This document shows positions 52,106 to 62,511 of a DNA stretch of 64,000 bases, in pieces; positions within the stretch are counted from its first letter, which is position 1, and the number at the start of each line of letters is the position of its first letter. Location: the NCBI GenBank assembly GCA_938048455.1, contig CALIUY010000018.1, positions 24,431 to 88,430 of the forward strand, given 5' to 3'. The notes under the pieces are model-generated. The model ran no database searches, was not told the DNA's origin, and was given only the letters and a program-made list of their open reading frames with translations. Both the position numbers and the translations under genes were made by a program. Source of the stretch: an uncultured Desulfobacterales bacterium. GTDB taxonomy: Bacteria; Desulfobacterota; Desulfobacteria; Desulfobacterales; SpSt-501.

Positions 52106-52858
52106 TCACCCCCCGGAGGTCGCGCCGAGGCAGCCGACCGCCAGCAGCGCCAGGGTCTCGGCGACCTCGCTGGTCGCCCCCAGCGTGTCGCCGGTTGCGC
52201 CGCCGATCCGGCGGCGCGACCAGCGGCTCAAAAGCCAGGCCCCTCCGGCCGGAAGGGCGACCAGGAACATGCCGCTTCCCGGACCGAAGAGGGCGAGGGA
52301 AGAGAGCGCGAAGAGAGTCGCCGCCACCGCGGCCGCTTGGCGCTGCGGTCGTCCATGAAACACCGTCGCCATTCCACCCTCCTCCCGTGCATACGGCAGC
52401 CGGTGCAGCGTCAGCACCATCAGGCAGCGTCCGGCCAACGGGGCGAAGAGAAGGGCACGCCAGCGCAGGGTCGGCTCCATGGCCTGCAGGGAGGCGACTT
52501 TGAAGGCGAGGACGAAAAAGAGCGCCAGCACGCCCATGGTGCCGATGCGGCTGTCCTGCATGACGGCCAGCACCTGCCGTCGGTCACGCACTCCGCAGAA
52601 ACCGTCCGCCGTGTCGGCAAGACCGTCCAGATGGAGGCCTCCGCTGGCGGCGGCCAGCAGCGCGACCGCCGCCAGGGCGCGCAAGAAACCGGGAAGCCCG
52701 GCGGCGGCCCCGAGGGCGTCGGCCGCGGCGGCGGCGGCCCCGAGGAGAAGTCCGATCCCGGGAAACCAGGCGGGCGCCCGCTCGAGATCTTCCGGGGCAA
52801 TCCGCCCGCCGCCGGGAAACAGCGTCAAAAACCGCAAGGCGGCGAGAAACCCCCTCAT
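52106..52858 (-). CDS. cobS: Adenosylcobinamide-GDP ribazoletransferase
   Basis: This 250-residue membrane enzyme joins adenosylcobinamide-GDP with alpha-ribazole (phosphate), the last assembly step of adenosylcobalamin. The motif LHLDGLADTADGFCG with its acidic cluster lies near residue 75. It has about six hydrophobic spans. It overlaps cobT by 4 bases and ends the operon. Confidence 0.93.
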   Translation of the reverse strand: MRGFLAALRFLTLFPGGGRIAPEDLERAPAWFPGIGLLLGAAAAAADALGAAAGLPGFLRALAAVALLAAASGGLHLDGLADTADGFCGVRDRRQVLAVMQDSRIGTMGVLALFFVLAFKVASLQAMEPTLRWRALLFAPLAGRCLMVLTLHRLPYAREEGGMATVFHGRPQRQAAAVAATLFALSSLALFGPGSGMFLVALPAGGAWLLSRWSRRRIGGATGDTLGATSEVAETLALLAVGCLGATSGG

Positions 52859-53919
52859 GGCGCCGCCGCCGGGGCCACGCCGACCTCTTCGAGGGTCGCC
52901 ATGCGGGAGAGGATCCTCGCCGCGGCCTCGAGAAGGTGCAAGGCGATCAGCCCCCCCGTTCCTTCCCCCAGGCGCAATCCGAGGTCCAAAAGGGGCTCCT
53001 TGCCCAGTTGCTCGAGGATCACGGCGTGGCCGGGTTCGGCGCTGCGGTGGGAGGCGATCAGGAAATCCCCTGCCGCCCGGGAGAGACGGCAGGCGATCAG
53101 GGCGGCCGCGCCGGAGATGAAGCCGTCGAGCACCACCGGTTTGCGGCGGGCAGCCGCTCCCAGGATCAGCCCCGCCAGGGCCCCGATCTCGAAGCCCCCC
53201 ACCTTGGCGAGCACGTCGATCGGATCGGCGGGGTTCGGCCGGTTGCGGGCGATCGCCCCGGCGATCGCTTGCACCTTGCGCCGCCGGCAGCGCTCATCGA
53301 TGCCGGTGCCGCAACCGGTGACGCGCTCCGCGTCGACGCCGCAGAGCACCGCGGCCACGGCGCTGCTCGCCGTGGTGTTGCCGATGCCCATCTCGCCGGT
53401 AACGAAGACGTCGGTTTCGCCGGCCAGATCCGTGGCGACAGCCAACCCGATTTCCAGCGCCCGCAGCGCCTGCCCGCGATTCATCGCCGGACCCCGGAGC
53501 ATGTTCCCGGTGCCCGCGGCGATCCGGCGGTCGAGCACATGTCCGGAAGCGTAGAGGTCGGTGAGGTTCCCCTTCACGCCGACATCGACGACGATCACGC
53601 GCGCGCCGGCCTGCGCGGCGAGCACGTTGACGGCCGCCCGCCCGCGGCTGAAGGCGCGCACCATGAGCGTGGTGACCTCCGAAGGAAAGGCGCTCACCCC
53701 CTCCGCGGCGACCCCGTGGTCGGCGGCCATGACGACCGCCGAGCGTCGCGAAAGGGCAGGCTCCAGAGAAGCGGCCATGCCCGCCAAATCCACGGCGAGA
53801 TCGAGCAGCCGTCCCAGTGCCCCGGCGGGCATGGCGAGCGCTTGGATCCGCAACCGGGCCCGCTTCCGCCAGCGCGGATCCACCGGCGGAATCTGCGGCC
53901 AGGGAGGCTGGTGGCTCAT
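52855..53919 (-). CDS. cobT: Nicotinate mononucleotide-DMB phosphoribosyltransferase
   Basis: This 354-residue enzyme makes alpha-ribazole 5'-phosphate from NaMN and a lower-ligand base. It has AADHGVAAEGVSAFP, TGEMGIGNTTASSA, GCGTGIDE and the catalytic Glu in LRLGEGTGG. The start at 53919 has GGGAGAG upstream and overlaps the cobU stop (ATGA). Confidence 0.94.
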   Translation of the reverse strand: MSHQPPWPQIPPVDPRWRKRARLRIQALAMPAGALGRLLDLAVDLAGMAASLEPALSRRSAVVMAADHGVAAEGVSAFPSEVTTLMVRAFSRGRAAVNVLAAQAGARVIVVDVGVKGNLTDLYASGHVLDRRIAAGTGNMLRGPAMNRGQALRALEIGLAVATDLAGETDVFVTGEMGIGNTTASSAVAAVLCGVDAERVTGCGTGIDERCRRRKVQAIAGAIARNRPNPADPIDVLAKVGGFEIGALAGLILGAAARRKPVVLDGFISGAAALIACRLSRAAGDFLIASHRSAEPGHAVILEQLGKEPLLDLGLRLGEGTGGLIALHLLEAAARILSRMATLEEVGVAPAAAP

Positions 53920-54494
53920 CAGGCTCTCCCCTCTCCGGAGGGAAATCCCGCCGCGAAAAGCCCCGAGGCGGGCAAGGGCTTGATCGTGAGCGCCTGCCCG
54001 CAGACCATCCAAATCACGCGCTCGGCCCGCGCCGCGATGCGCCGGTTGAGCCTCCCCAGTACATCGCGGAAGCGGCGGGTCGTCGGATCCGCGGGGACGA
54101 CCCCCAGGCCGAGCTCGTGGGTCACGAAGACGAGCCGTGCCGCGGCCGAACGCTCCGCGGCGGCAAGGAGATCGCGAAAGGCGGCGGCCTCCTCGCCGAT
54201 TTCCGGATCGCGATGAAACAGGTTTCCCAGCCAGACCGTAAGACAGTCGAAGACCACGGCCGCGTGCGCTCCGGCCACGGAGGCGATCGCCCCGGCGGCG
54301 TCAAGCGGCTCCTCGATCGTCCGCCAGCCGGATCCGCGCTCGGCTCGATGACGCGCGATGCGCTCACGCATCTCTTCGTCGATCGGCTCGGCGGTGGCGA
54401 TCAGCACCCGGGGCTCGAAGCCCTCGGCCAGTCGCAGGGCGGCGGCGCTCTTGCCGCTGGCCGCCCCGCCGGTGATCAGAACGATTTCCGCCAC
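53919..54494 (-). CDS. cobU: Adenosylcobinamide kinase/guanylyltransferase
   Basis: This 191-residue bifunctional enzyme phosphorylates adenosylcobinamide and adds GMP. The P-loop is GGAASGKSAAAL. Downstream motifs RHRAERGSGWRTIEEP, FDCLTVWLGNL and VTHELGLGVVP match the family. The GTG at 54494 has AAAGGA upstream. The 139 bases before it, up to the PP-loop ATPase gene, show nothing recognisable. Confidence 0.93.
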   Translation of the reverse strand: MAEIVLITGGAASGKSAAALRLAEGFEPRVLIATAEPIDEEMRERIARHRAERGSGWRTIEEPLDAAGAIASVAGAHAAVVFDCLTVWLGNLFHRDPEIGEEAAAFRDLLAAAERSAAARLVFVTHELGLGVVPADPTTRRFRDVLGRLNRRIAARAERVIWMVCGQALTIKPLPASGLFAAGFPSGEGRA

Positions 54495-54633
54495 GGGGCC
54501 ATCCTTTCCGCCGCCGCCTCGGGCGGGCGGTCGACATCGCGGCGGCCGAAGCCCGTGCGAGCGCCTCTTCGAGGCGACCGATCCTCCCCGCGGACGATCC
54601 GCGGGCGGTTTTCGGAGGTCGGGACGATCCGTC

Positions 54634-55317
54634 TCATCGCCGCCTGGAATGCACCGTCCGTTCCACCCAGGCAAACCCGCCCCGGCAATAGGTGCGGCCG
54701 GGACGGGTCGCGATGCGCCGGGTGTACATCGGTCCCGCGGTGACGACGGTGTGAAACTCGCCGTTTTCGCCGCAGGGATCGCAGCCGGCCGGAAGCCGGG
54801 ACAGGAATCGGCGGTCCCAGCGGCGGCCGGCGAAGGAGGCGGGAAGACGCCGCGTGTCCACACAGACGACCCAGGCTTCCAGCCCGGCGGCGAGCATCTC
54901 GCGGGCGAGATCCGGCGTCGGCGTACCCCAGAGCGGAAAGAGGGGCGTGATGCCGGTGCCGGCAAGCCCTTGCTCGCGGAAGCGACGCACATCCGCCAGG
55001 TGCAGATCCCCGAAGGCCATGGCTTCGATTCCCTCGAGAACGCATCCGCGGACGAACCGGCCCAGGATCTCGGCGTAGGTCTCCCTGGGGCAAGGATCCG
55101 GAAGCGGGATCAGCCGCAGGGGAAGGCGGGCGGCCGCCGCCTGGCGCTCGAGCAGCGCCAGCGGGGTGCCGTGGAGGCTCGTTCGCCGGTTTCGTTCGTG
55201 GATCGTGGTGAACAGCCCCTGGACGGCGACGGCGGGATCGTTTTGCAGCCGGAAAAGCGCCCAGGCGCTGTCCTTGCCGCTGCTCCAGCTGACCCACGTG
55301 CGCAGAGGTCGTTTCAT
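54634..55317 (-). CDS. PP-loop ATPase of the Dph6/ATP-bind-4 type
   Basis: This 227-residue adenylating enzyme has WSSGKDSAWAL (PP-loop) and the closing GENGEFHT typical of diphthine-ammonia ligase relatives. Bacteria lack diphthamide, so another amidation is expected. Sitting in a cobalamin operon suggests a corrinoid-related amide or lower-ligand step, or salvage; this is inference. It lies between cobU and thyX. Confidence 0.82.
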   Translation of the reverse strand: MKRPLRTWVSWSSGKDSAWALFRLQNDPAVAVQGLFTTIHERNRRTSLHGTPLALLERQAAAARLPLRLIPLPDPCPRETYAEILGRFVRGCVLEGIEAMAFGDLHLADVRRFREQGLAGTGITPLFPLWGTPTPDLAREMLAAGLEAWVVCVDTRRLPASFAGRRWDRRFLSRLPAGCDPCGENGEFHTVVTAGPMYTRRIATRPGRTYCRGGFAWVERTVHSRRR

Positions 55318-55350
55318 GGGCTTCCGAATCGTCGTGTTCTTCAGGCGCGT

Positions 55351-55983
55351 TCAGGGGCCGGCCGGCGCTTCCTCGCCCCCGGGCAGATCCTCGAAGACGG
55401 CCGGCACGACCTCCTGAAATCCCCGCAGGCAGGAGAGCAAAAGCTCGCGGATCTGCGGGTGGGCGCGGGGGCCGGTGCGCAACGCGAAGATGTGGCGCCA
55501 CTCGCGCAGGTTCGCGCTGACGACGATCACGGTCTTGAGGGCGTTGGGGAGGACCTCGCGCGCCTGCTCCGGACGCCAGCCCGCGGCCAGCAGATCGCCG
55601 TAGGCCGCCTCGCAGGCGGCGAGCGCCGCCCGGAAACGTTGCCGCGCGGCCTCGGAGGCGGCCTCCCACCAGACCGGCTCGATGAACTCCATCTCGCGGC
55701 CGCCGTAGTTCACATAGCGCGTCGACTCCTGGGAGAAGCTCGCCAGCCGGTGGCGGACGAGCTCGTGGGTGACGCCGCGGTTCGTCGTGAACTCGACCGT
55801 CGCCGTCGCATGCTCGATGACCGAGTGGTGCCCGAGCCGAAGGAGGCGGCGCACGAACGGCGCGGCGGTCCCCTCGCCGATCCGCTCCTCGGAGCGGTAG
55901 CAGACGCGTCCGGCGCGCTCGATCACCTCCAGCGCCTCATCCGGCCGCCGGATCCAACGCCATCCCTGTTTGACGAGGATCAT
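55351..55983 (-). CDS. thyX: FAD-dependent thymidylate synthase
   Basis: This 210-residue flavoenzyme makes dTMP from dUMP with methylene-THF. The ThyX signature RHR, seven residues, S is present as RHRLASFSQES, followed by TRYVNY. GHHSVIEHA is also conserved. It overlaps the btuD gene by 4 bases and so is translated with the cobalamin transport genes, although its reaction does not need B12. Confidence 0.93.
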   Translation of the reverse strand: MILVKQGWRWIRRPDEALEVIERAGRVCYRSEERIGEGTAAPFVRRLLRLGHHSVIEHATATVEFTTNRGVTHELVRHRLASFSQESTRYVNYGGREMEFIEPVWWEAASEAARQRFRAALAACEAAYGDLLAAGWRPEQAREVLPNALKTVIVVSANLREWRHIFALRTGPRAHPQIRELLLSCLRGFQEVVPAVFEDLPGGEEAPAGP

Positions 55984-56816
55984 CGCTCCACCTCCGTTGC
56001 GGCGGCCGCAGGGCGCAAGGGCCGCGGGCCGCCCTTTCCGTTCGGAACGAGGCTCACGCGGGGAAAACCGCCGGCGTTCGTCTCGACCGCCAGGCGGCAG
56101 CCGTAGGCCTGCTCGAGCGGCGCCTCGGCGATCACCGCCGGCGGGGGACCCGCGGCCAGGATCTCCCCCGCCGCGAGCAGAACCATGCGGCTGGCGTACA
56201 TCGCGGCCAGGTTCACGTCGTGGGAAACGAGCACCACCGTGACCCCCCGCTCGGTACGCAGCGCTTCCATCAGGTCCATGATCTGGGCCTGGTGGGCGAG
56301 ATCCAGGTAGGCCGTCGGCTCGTCGAGCAAGAGAATCCGCGGCCGCTGACAGAGGGCGCGGGCGATCAGGACCCGCTGGCGCTCGCCCCCGCTCAGGCGG
56401 TCCATGCGGCGGCCGGCGAGATGCCCCGTCCCGGTGAATTTCATGGCTTCCCTGGCGATCGCGACATCTTCGGGGGTTTCCCATCCAAGCGGCCCCTGGT
56501 GGGGGGCGCGCCCGAGGAGGACGAATTCCGCCACCCGAAAGGGCGCATCGATGGCGGCCGCCTGGGGTACGAGGGCGGCCAGACGCGCCAGCGCTCGGCG
56601 GCGGTAGCGGGAAAGGGGCAGGCCGAACAGGGTGAGTATGCCCCTTTGGGGCTTGAGCAGGCCGCAGAGCAGTTTCAGGAGCGTCGTCTTGCCCGAGCCG
56701 TTCGGACCGATGATGACGAAGTAATCGCCCTCTTCGACGCGAAAGGTGATGTTCCTAAGGACGGGGATCTCCTCGTAGGAGAAGGAAACACCGGAGACCT
56801 CGATCGCCGGGTTCAT
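55980..56816 (-). CDS. btuD: Cobalamin/iron-type ABC transporter ATPase (BtuD)
   Basis: This 278-residue ATPase of the FecE/BtuD family has Walker A GPNGSGKTT, signature LSGGERQRVLIA, Walker B LLLDEPTAYLD and VSHD. The C-terminal 40 residues form an Ala/Pro/Arg-rich tail. The gene overlaps btuC by 4 bases upstream and thyX downstream. Its role as vitamin B12 importer is taken from the BtuF and cob neighbours. Confidence 0.9.
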   Translation of the reverse strand: MNPAIEVSGVSFSYEEIPVLRNITFRVEEGDYFVIIGPNGSGKTTLLKLLCGLLKPQRGILTLFGLPLSRYRRRALARLAALVPQAAAIDAPFRVAEFVLLGRAPHQGPLGWETPEDVAIAREAMKFTGTGHLAGRRMDRLSGGERQRVLIARALCQRPRILLLDEPTAYLDLAHQAQIMDLMEALRTERGVTVVLVSHDVNLAAMYASRMVLLAAGEILAAGPPPAVIAEAPLEQAYGCRLAVETNAGGFPRVSLVPNGKGGPRPLRPAAAATEVER

Positions 56817-57817
56817 CGGGCCGCCCGACGCAAAAGAACGATGAAGGCGGGGGCCCCGATGAGGGCGGTCACCACGCCGACCGGCATCTCGCCCTGCCGC
56901 GGCAGCACGCGCGCGAGCAGATCGCACAGGATCATGTAGGAGGCGCCGGCGAGCACGCAGGCCGGAACGAGCACCCGATGGTCGGGCCCGAAGAGCAGGC
57001 GCAGGAGATGCGGCATGACCAGGCCCACGAAGCCGAGCAGCCCGCAGAGGCTCACGCTCACGCCCACCATGAGCGAGGTGAGGATCAAGAGCGCCCAGCG
57101 GAGGGCTTCGAGCGGAACCCCGAGACTCCGGGCGGCATCCGGACCCAAGAGCAGCAGGTTCATCCCGTGGGAGAGAAAAAAGAGTCCCGTCGCACAGGCG
57201 GCCGTCACCGCGGCGAGCAGCGCCACCTGCTCCATGGCGGCGAGCGAGAGATCCCCCATCAGCCAGGAGAGGATGTTGAAGAGCCGCACGTCGGAGGTGA
57301 CCGAGATGAGAAAGAGGATGACCGCGCCGCAGAAGGCGTTGATCATCACCCCCGAAAGGAGGAGGGCGTCTTTTCCGAGGGCGGTCTTCCAGGAAGCGAA
57401 GAGCACGAGCAAGCCCACCGTCCCCAGGGCCCCGGCGAAGGAAGCGAGGCTCCCCCAGGGGTAGCGCGGCAGGCCGGCGAGGATCCCCAGAATCGCCCCG
57501 ATCGCCGCCCCGCCCGAGATCCCGAGGATGTAGGGCTCGGCGAGCGGGTTGCGCAGCAGCGCCTGAAAGACGAGCCCCCCCAGCGCAAGCACCGCCCCCG
57601 TCAAGGCGGCGAGCAGGACGCGCGGCAGGCGGATCTTCCAGAAGATGTCCGCCAGCACCGGGTCGTCCACGGGCAGGCCGACGAGGGCGCGAAAGAGCGC
57701 TTCCGGGCCCCCGCCGCCCGAGCCCCAGGAAAGACCGGCCAGGATCGCCGCGGCGAGCAGGGGAAGAAGAATCGCCTTTACACGCAGGATCCGCACGACT
57801 GGAAGCGGCGCTTTCAC
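56813..57817 (-). CDS. btuC: Cobalamin ABC transporter permease (BtuC)
   Basis: This 334-residue FecCD/BtuC family permease has about ten spans. It carries IFWKIRLPRVLLAALTGAVL, LRNPLAEPYILGISGGAA and GFVGLVMPHLLRLLFGPDHR, the family hallmarks. It starts with GTG at 57817, overlapping the btuF stop by 4 bases (GTGA). Confidence 0.92.
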   Translation of the reverse strand: MKAPLPVVRILRVKAILLPLLAAAILAGLSWGSGGGGPEALFRALVGLPVDDPVLADIFWKIRLPRVLLAALTGAVLALGGLVFQALLRNPLAEPYILGISGGAAIGAILGILAGLPRYPWGSLASFAGALGTVGLLVLFASWKTALGKDALLLSGVMINAFCGAVILFLISVTSDVRLFNILSWLMGDLSLAAMEQVALLAAVTAACATGLFFLSHGMNLLLLGPDAARSLGVPLEALRWALLILTSLMVGVSVSLCGLLGFVGLVMPHLLRLLFGPDHRVLVPACVLAGASYMILCDLLARVLPRQGEMPVGVVTALIGAPAFIVLLRRAAR

Positions 57818-58731
57818 GGTGCGGCGATCTCCGGGTGAACCAGGCGCGCGAGCTGCTCGAGGCCGTCCACGAGCCGCGGGGCCGGGCGGTTGAAGACGGC
57901 CGCGTCCACGACGTGAACCCGGCCGTCGCGCACGGCGGGGATCCGCGGAAAGCGCTGCCAGGACCGGCGCACGGCCTCGAAATCCGCACCCTGGGTCATC
58001 GTCGTGATCACGACCACCTCGGGGGCCAGGCGGAGGAGGTGCTCGGGGCCGTATTGCGGGTAGCCCTCGGCCTCCCCGGCCGCGTTTTCGCCGCCTGCGG
58101 CCTCGATCAGTTCGTGGAGAAAGGTGCCGCGGCCCGCGGAGACGACCGGGTCGACTCCGATCTGAAAGAAGACCCGCGGCCGCCGGCCTTGGGCCCGCGC
58201 GTGGGCGGCGACACGCGCGATCCGCCGCTCGAGATCGCCGGCGACCTCTTCGGCTTTCGCGACGGCGCCCAGGAGCCCTCCGATTTCGCGGACGCTCGCG
58301 ATCATGGAAGCAAGCCCCATGGGATGGGTAACATACACCGGAATGCCGAGCGCTTCCAGCCGTTCGACCGCGGCGCGGGGGTTTCCGTCGCGGGTCCCGA
58401 TGCAGAGATCGGGCCGCAGGGCGGCGATGCGCTCGATATCGAGCTGGATGTAGGTGCCGACCCGGGGGATGCGCAGCGCCTCGGGCGGGTGGTCGGCGAA
58501 GCGGGTCGTCCCCACGAGCCGATCCCCGCGGCCTACGGCGAAGACGATCTCCGTCACCGACTCGGCGAGCGCGACCACGCGCCGCGGCTCGGCGGGCACC
58601 TCGAGCCTGCGGCCAAGCTGATCGAAGAGCAGCCGTTTTTCCGCCGCCGCGGCCTCCCGGCCGAGGATCCCTCCCAGAACGATAACGATAAGGATCCAAG
58701 CCGCAAGGCCGCCGTGTCGCCGGAGGCTCAT
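57814..58731 (-). CDS. btuF: Cobalamin-binding periplasmic protein (BtuF)
   Basis: This 305-residue cluster A-II binding protein has a signal peptide (residues 1-30). The core has [52 protein letters not shown] and the C-terminal [19 protein letters not shown]. The start at 58731 overlaps the upstream gene's stop (ATGA). It delivers the corrinoid to BtuCD. Confidence 0.9.
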   Translation of the reverse strand: MSLRRHGGLAAWILIVIVLGGILGREAAAAEKRLLFDQLGRRLEVPAEPRRVVALAESVTEIVFAVGRGDRLVGTTRFADHPPEALRIPRVGTYIQLDIERIAALRPDLCIGTRDGNPRAAVERLEALGIPVYVTHPMGLASMIASVREIGGLLGAVAKAEEVAGDLERRIARVAAHARAQGRRPRVFFQIGVDPVVSAGRGTFLHELIEAAGGENAAGEAEGYPQYGPEHLLRLAPEVVVITTMTQGADFEAVRRSWQRFPRIPAVRDGRVHVVDAAVFNRPAPRLVDGLEQLARLVHPEIAAP

Positions 58732-60446
58732 CGCCGTCTCCGCACGCCCCAAGCGGCCGCCGCAAGCAGGAGGGCGAAAAGGGCGGCTTCCGCCGTCGAA
58801 TGGGGGGGGGCGGAAGCGGCCCGGCCGAGGAAACAGCCCCCGCCGCCCACGCCGGCCTTGCCCTCGGGAGGCGGGGCGGCCGGCGGTTTTTCGGCCAGGC
58901 CGACGCCGCCCGGGTCCACGATCACGCCGTCGATCCTGCCGTCGCCGTCCAGCCCGCCGCCGTCCTCGAGGGTGAGGGTGACCGCGCGGCGGTCGGCGCG
59001 GAATCGCGCCTCGGCGACCTGGCGCCAGCCGCGAAGCGCATCGTACTTGAACCAGAAATACCCCTCCGGCGCCGCCTGCGAGAGGTAGACGGTAAGCGTC
59101 GCCGTTCGCCCCGGCGCGGGCAGCCGGATCCGCAAGCCCACCAATCCCAGCAGGGCGTCTTCCGGGGCGTTCGCCCCCGCGGGAAGCTCCTCGAGGGCGA
59201 AGGCTGCGACGGCCTCGATCTCCCCCTCCCCCGACGCGAGAGAAAGCGCGATTTGACCTTCACCCGCGGCCGCGGCGAAAACCTTGAAGCGCTCGTTCAC
59301 CTGGCTTGCGTCGGGGATGCCGTCTCCGTTCAGGTCGAGCGGGCTTCCCGCAGCGAGCTCCAGCTCGTCGGGAATGCCGTTTCCGTTTCCGTCGCCGGTC
59401 GTCGCCGTGGTGGTGAAGGAAAAAACCTCCGACCAGGGAGAGGAGGCTCCGCGGCCGTCGATATGTTGTATGCGCCAATACAAGGTCTTTCCGGCGGGAA
59501 GCCACAGGGCCGTGAGGGGTAGCTCGGTCAGTGCATGCCGGCTTACAAGATCGACCCGCAAGGCGGCGAAAGCCTCATCCTCGGCCACCTGCCAGCGACT
59601 CTGGAAGTGAAAATCCCCGGCGGCGGCATCGGGATCGGAAAAGAGGCTGGAACGGAGCACCACCTCGAGGGGCACCTCCGTCGCCCCGTCGGCCGGAAAG
59701 AGCGGCACGGGGGCCGCGGGCGGGGAGTTTCCGGTGCGCACGTAGCGCACGCCGATTGCATCCAGGTCGAAGCCCGCGCTGCCGAAGGAGGGGTGGGGAT
59801 CGTAGATGGCGTTGCCCCGCGAATCGCGGTACGTGCCGTCCCCGACGATGTCCACCAGCCGCACGTGGGTGACGGCGCCGAGGTTGACGAGGCCCGCCAT
59901 CACCTCGGGTTTGGCCGCAAGATCGGAGAGGTCGAAGGGGGTACCCCATCCCTGACGATATTTCCCGGCCAGCCCGTCGATGTTGGTCGGATCGACCGCG
60001 CCGTACCTGCTCACCGGCGAGGCGGTGAGCGAGTGGCTGTCGAAACGGACGAAGGTGATCCCGTCGGAGGAGACCTCGACGTAGGCGAGCTCGAGAAAGG
60101 TGTCGTTGAAGCCGTTCTCGAAGACCGCGAAGTCCCATCCCGCGCCGTTGGTGATCGGCCGGTCGAAGGTGAGCGTGATCGAGCCCCCGTTTCCCAGGCA
60201 GACGATGTCGTAGGAGTCCCCCACGGCCGGCCCGAGAGCCTTCTCGGGGGTGCGCCAGGTGGCGTCGACGTCTCCGCCGACGATATAATCCTGCCAGCCC
60301 GTCGCCCAGGCGACGAACTCGGGGCTGTCCTTGGGGACCGCGGTGCTGCCGGGCTGCCCGGCCGCCGGCGCGTAGGGGCCGGCCCCGACCGGGGCCGCGG
60401 CGAACACCGAAAGCAAGAGAATCATTCCAGCGGTGGGCATGCGCAT
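58728..60446 (-). CDS. Secreted surface protein with choice-of-anchor U and Cys-type C-terminal sorting tail
   Basis: This 572-residue exported protein has a signal peptide (residues 1-24). The first domain, of about 220 residues ([46 protein letters not shown]), is of a type common in cell-surface proteins. Next come a fibronectin-like region, a calcium-type repeat ([21 protein letters not shown]) and a choice-of-anchor U domain ending [20 protein letters not shown]. The tail is GGGGCFLG plus a hydrophobic span and four Arg. Placed between the BtuB-like receptor and BtuF, it may capture corrinoids at the surface. Confidence 0.78.
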   Translation of the reverse strand: MRMPTAGMILLLSVFAAAPVGAGPYAPAAGQPGSTAVPKDSPEFVAWATGWQDYIVGGDVDATWRTPEKALGPAVGDSYDIVCLGNGGSITLTFDRPITNGAGWDFAVFENGFNDTFLELAYVEVSSDGITFVRFDSHSLTASPVSRYGAVDPTNIDGLAGKYRQGWGTPFDLSDLAAKPEVMAGLVNLGAVTHVRLVDIVGDGTYRDSRGNAIYDPHPSFGSAGFDLDAIGVRYVRTGNSPPAAPVPLFPADGATEVPLEVVLRSSLFSDPDAAAGDFHFQSRWQVAEDEAFAALRVDLVSRHALTELPLTALWLPAGKTLYWRIQHIDGRGASSPWSEVFSFTTTATTGDGNGNGIPDELELAAGSPLDLNGDGIPDASQVNERFKVFAAAAGEGQIALSLASGEGEIEAVAAFALEELPAGANAPEDALLGLVGLRIRLPAPGRTATLTVYLSQAAPEGYFWFKYDALRGWRQVAEARFRADRRAVTLTLEDGGGLDGDGRIDGVIVDPGGVGLAEKPPAAPPPEGKAGVGGGGCFLGRAASAPPHSTAEAALFALLLAAAAWGVRRRR

Positions 60447-60459
60447 GCGTAGGCTTTCC

Positions 60460-62511
60460 TCAGAAATTGAACTGCGCGCCGAGGTAGAAGTTGCGCGTCG
60501 GCATGGGGTAATAGCTCTCGCTGAAGGCGATCGTGGCGTAGCGTTCGTCGAAGAGGTTGTTGACCCCGCCGAAGAGCCTGAGGCCGTGCCAGGTGTAGGT
60601 GATCTTGAGGTCGAACACCTGATAGGCGTCGATTCGGGCGAAGTCCCGGCTTGCGAGGCTGCTGCCGTCCTCTTTTTTCCCCACGAAGGTCCCCAGGACC
60701 GCCGCGGAGAGATCCTCCGTGATCCGCCACTCCAGCCCGGCGTTGGCGGCATGCTCGGCCACGAGCGGAACCGGATCCCCGCCGCCCAGGAAACGCGCCC
60801 GCATGAACGTGTAATTGCCCCAGATCGTGAGGGGCTCGACGGGGAAGACCCGCGCCGACAATTCGCAACCCATGCGCCGGGTGGTGTCGTCGAAGTTGCG
60901 GTTCACGCGCAGGTTGGGATCGTAGTAAATTTCGTCCTCGATCTCGAAGGCGAAGAGCGTCACCGAGCTTTCGGCCCATTTGCGGTAGCGCTGCCGCCAG
61001 CCGAAATCCAGGTGCCGCCCGTGCTGGGGTTGCAGATCGTCGCCGGCCAGGGCGTACTCGTCCACGTTGGGCACGCGGAAGCTGGTGGCGGCGTTGGCGA
61101 AAAGAGAGCTCGCGGAGGTCGGGGCGAAAACGATCCCCGCCTGGTAGGCTTGGTCGTTGAAGTTGCGGCGGAACTTCCCACCGTTCACCCAGCGGTTCCG
61201 TCCGCCGAAATCGACGAGCGCATCGTTGCGGTAGGTCCCGCGGAAGAAGTTCGCGCGGCCGCCCAGATCGAAGATCCAGCGCTCCCCCAGGCGGCTGCGG
61301 TGGGTGGCGAACAGGCCGTAGCTCGCCAAGGCGCTGTTCTTGCGCTCGCGCTGGTCGAGGCGCTCGGTGATGTATTCGGTGGAGTAGAGTTCGGCCCCGA
61401 GCTGGAGCGTATGGGCGAGCCTCCCCCAGCGATAGTCCAGCACATGCCCGGCGTCGAGGTGCCGGGTTTCCTCGTCCAGGGTGCTGGTCTGCTCGCTTTT
61501 CGGTTTGAGCGGGGTGTAGCCGAAGATGTAATCGCTCGAGCGATTCCGCAACCCGCCGTGCAGCCGCAGGAGGCCGCCTGGGCCGAAGTCGGCCTCGACG
61601 CCCCCGCGCAGGCGGGCGTCCTCGCTCTCGGCGCCGTCCCGCGGGCTGCGGGTTTTTTTGCGGCGACTGGCCGAGTCGATGTCCTCGATCGGCACCCCGC
61701 CGGGAAACCCTTGACGGTCGGCGTGGTAGCCCCCCCCCAAGGAAAAGAGCAGTCCCTGGAGAACGCCCCGGTCGAGACGGTCGGTGGCATGGTATCGCAG
61801 GCGCAATCCGGCATCCTTCTTGTTCAACCCGCCGTTTTCGCGATAGCCTTCGGTGTCGAAATAGCCGGCATTGAGGCTGAGATTCAGATTGCCGTAACTG
61901 CCCCCGCCCGAGGCCCGGCCGTCTGCGGTCCGGTAGCTGCCGTAGGAACCGTAGAGGCTCGCCGAGGGCTTCGCCGCGCCGCGCTTGGTGATGATGTTCA
62001 CCACCCCGCCCACCGCCCCCGAGCCGTAGAGGACCGAATTCGCCCCGCGCACGATCTCGATGCGCTCGATCTCCTCGAGGGGGATGGTGGAAAAGTCCGG
62101 CCCGGCCAGATCGGCCGGGTTGAGCCGGAAGCCGTCCACCAGCACCAGCACGTTGCTGACCGAGGTCTCGCCCATGCCGCGGATGTCCACCCCGGCGTTC
62201 TTGTCGCTGCCGAACAAACTCTTCAGCACCACCCCGGCTTCGCGGGCGAGCAGTTCGGGTACGAAGTTGCTCGTCGCCCGGGCGATGTCGGCGGCGGTGA
62301 TGACGGTCACGTGGCGGGGGGTTTCGCGGATTTCCTCCTCGAAGCGCGAGGCCGTGACCACGACCTCCTCCATGGTGAAACGCTCGGGAGGGGGCGCCTG
62401 GGCCGCGGCGGAAACCGCCGCGGCCCAGAGCAGCCCGGGGAGGAGAAGACCCCGCCCGAGGCCGGGGAGCCTCACGCGGCGGGATCCGGTGGGGAAGAAG
62501 AAACGCCTCAT
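60460..62511 (-). CDS. btuB: BtuB-like TonB-dependent corrinoid receptor
   Basis: This 683-residue receptor has a signal peptide (to about residue 38), a TonB box ([10 protein letters not shown]), a plug domain ([40 protein letters not shown]) and a barrel ending in QFNF. The ligand is inferred as cobalamin from the adjacent btuFCD and cobUTS genes. Energy would come from TonB-ExbBD encoded at 41983-43634. It overlaps the upstream surface-protein gene by 4 bases and is 13 bases from the next. Confidence 0.87.
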   Translation of the reverse strand: MRRFFFPTGSRRVRLPGLGRGLLLPGLLWAAAVSAAAQAPPPERFTMEEVVVTASRFEEEIRETPRHVTVITAADIARATSNFVPELLAREAGVVLKSLFGSDKNAGVDIRGMGETSVSNVLVLVDGFRLNPADLAGPDFSTIPLEEIERIEIVRGANSVLYGSGAVGGVVNIITKRGAAKPSASLYGSYGSYRTADGRASGGGSYGNLNLSLNAGYFDTEGYRENGGLNKKDAGLRLRYHATDRLDRGVLQGLLFSLGGGYHADRQGFPGGVPIEDIDSASRRKKTRSPRDGAESEDARLRGGVEADFGPGGLLRLHGGLRNRSSDYIFGYTPLKPKSEQTSTLDEETRHLDAGHVLDYRWGRLAHTLQLGAELYSTEYITERLDQRERKNSALASYGLFATHRSRLGERWIFDLGGRANFFRGTYRNDALVDFGGRNRWVNGGKFRRNFNDQAYQAGIVFAPTSASSLFANAATSFRVPNVDEYALAGDDLQPQHGRHLDFGWRQRYRKWAESSVTLFAFEIEDEIYYDPNLRVNRNFDDTTRRMGCELSARVFPVEPLTIWGNYTFMRARFLGGGDPVPLVAEHAANAGLEWRITEDLSAAVLGTFVGKKEDGSSLASRDFARIDAYQVFDLKITYTWHGLRLFGGVNNLFDERYATIAFSESYYPMPTRNFYLGAQFNF

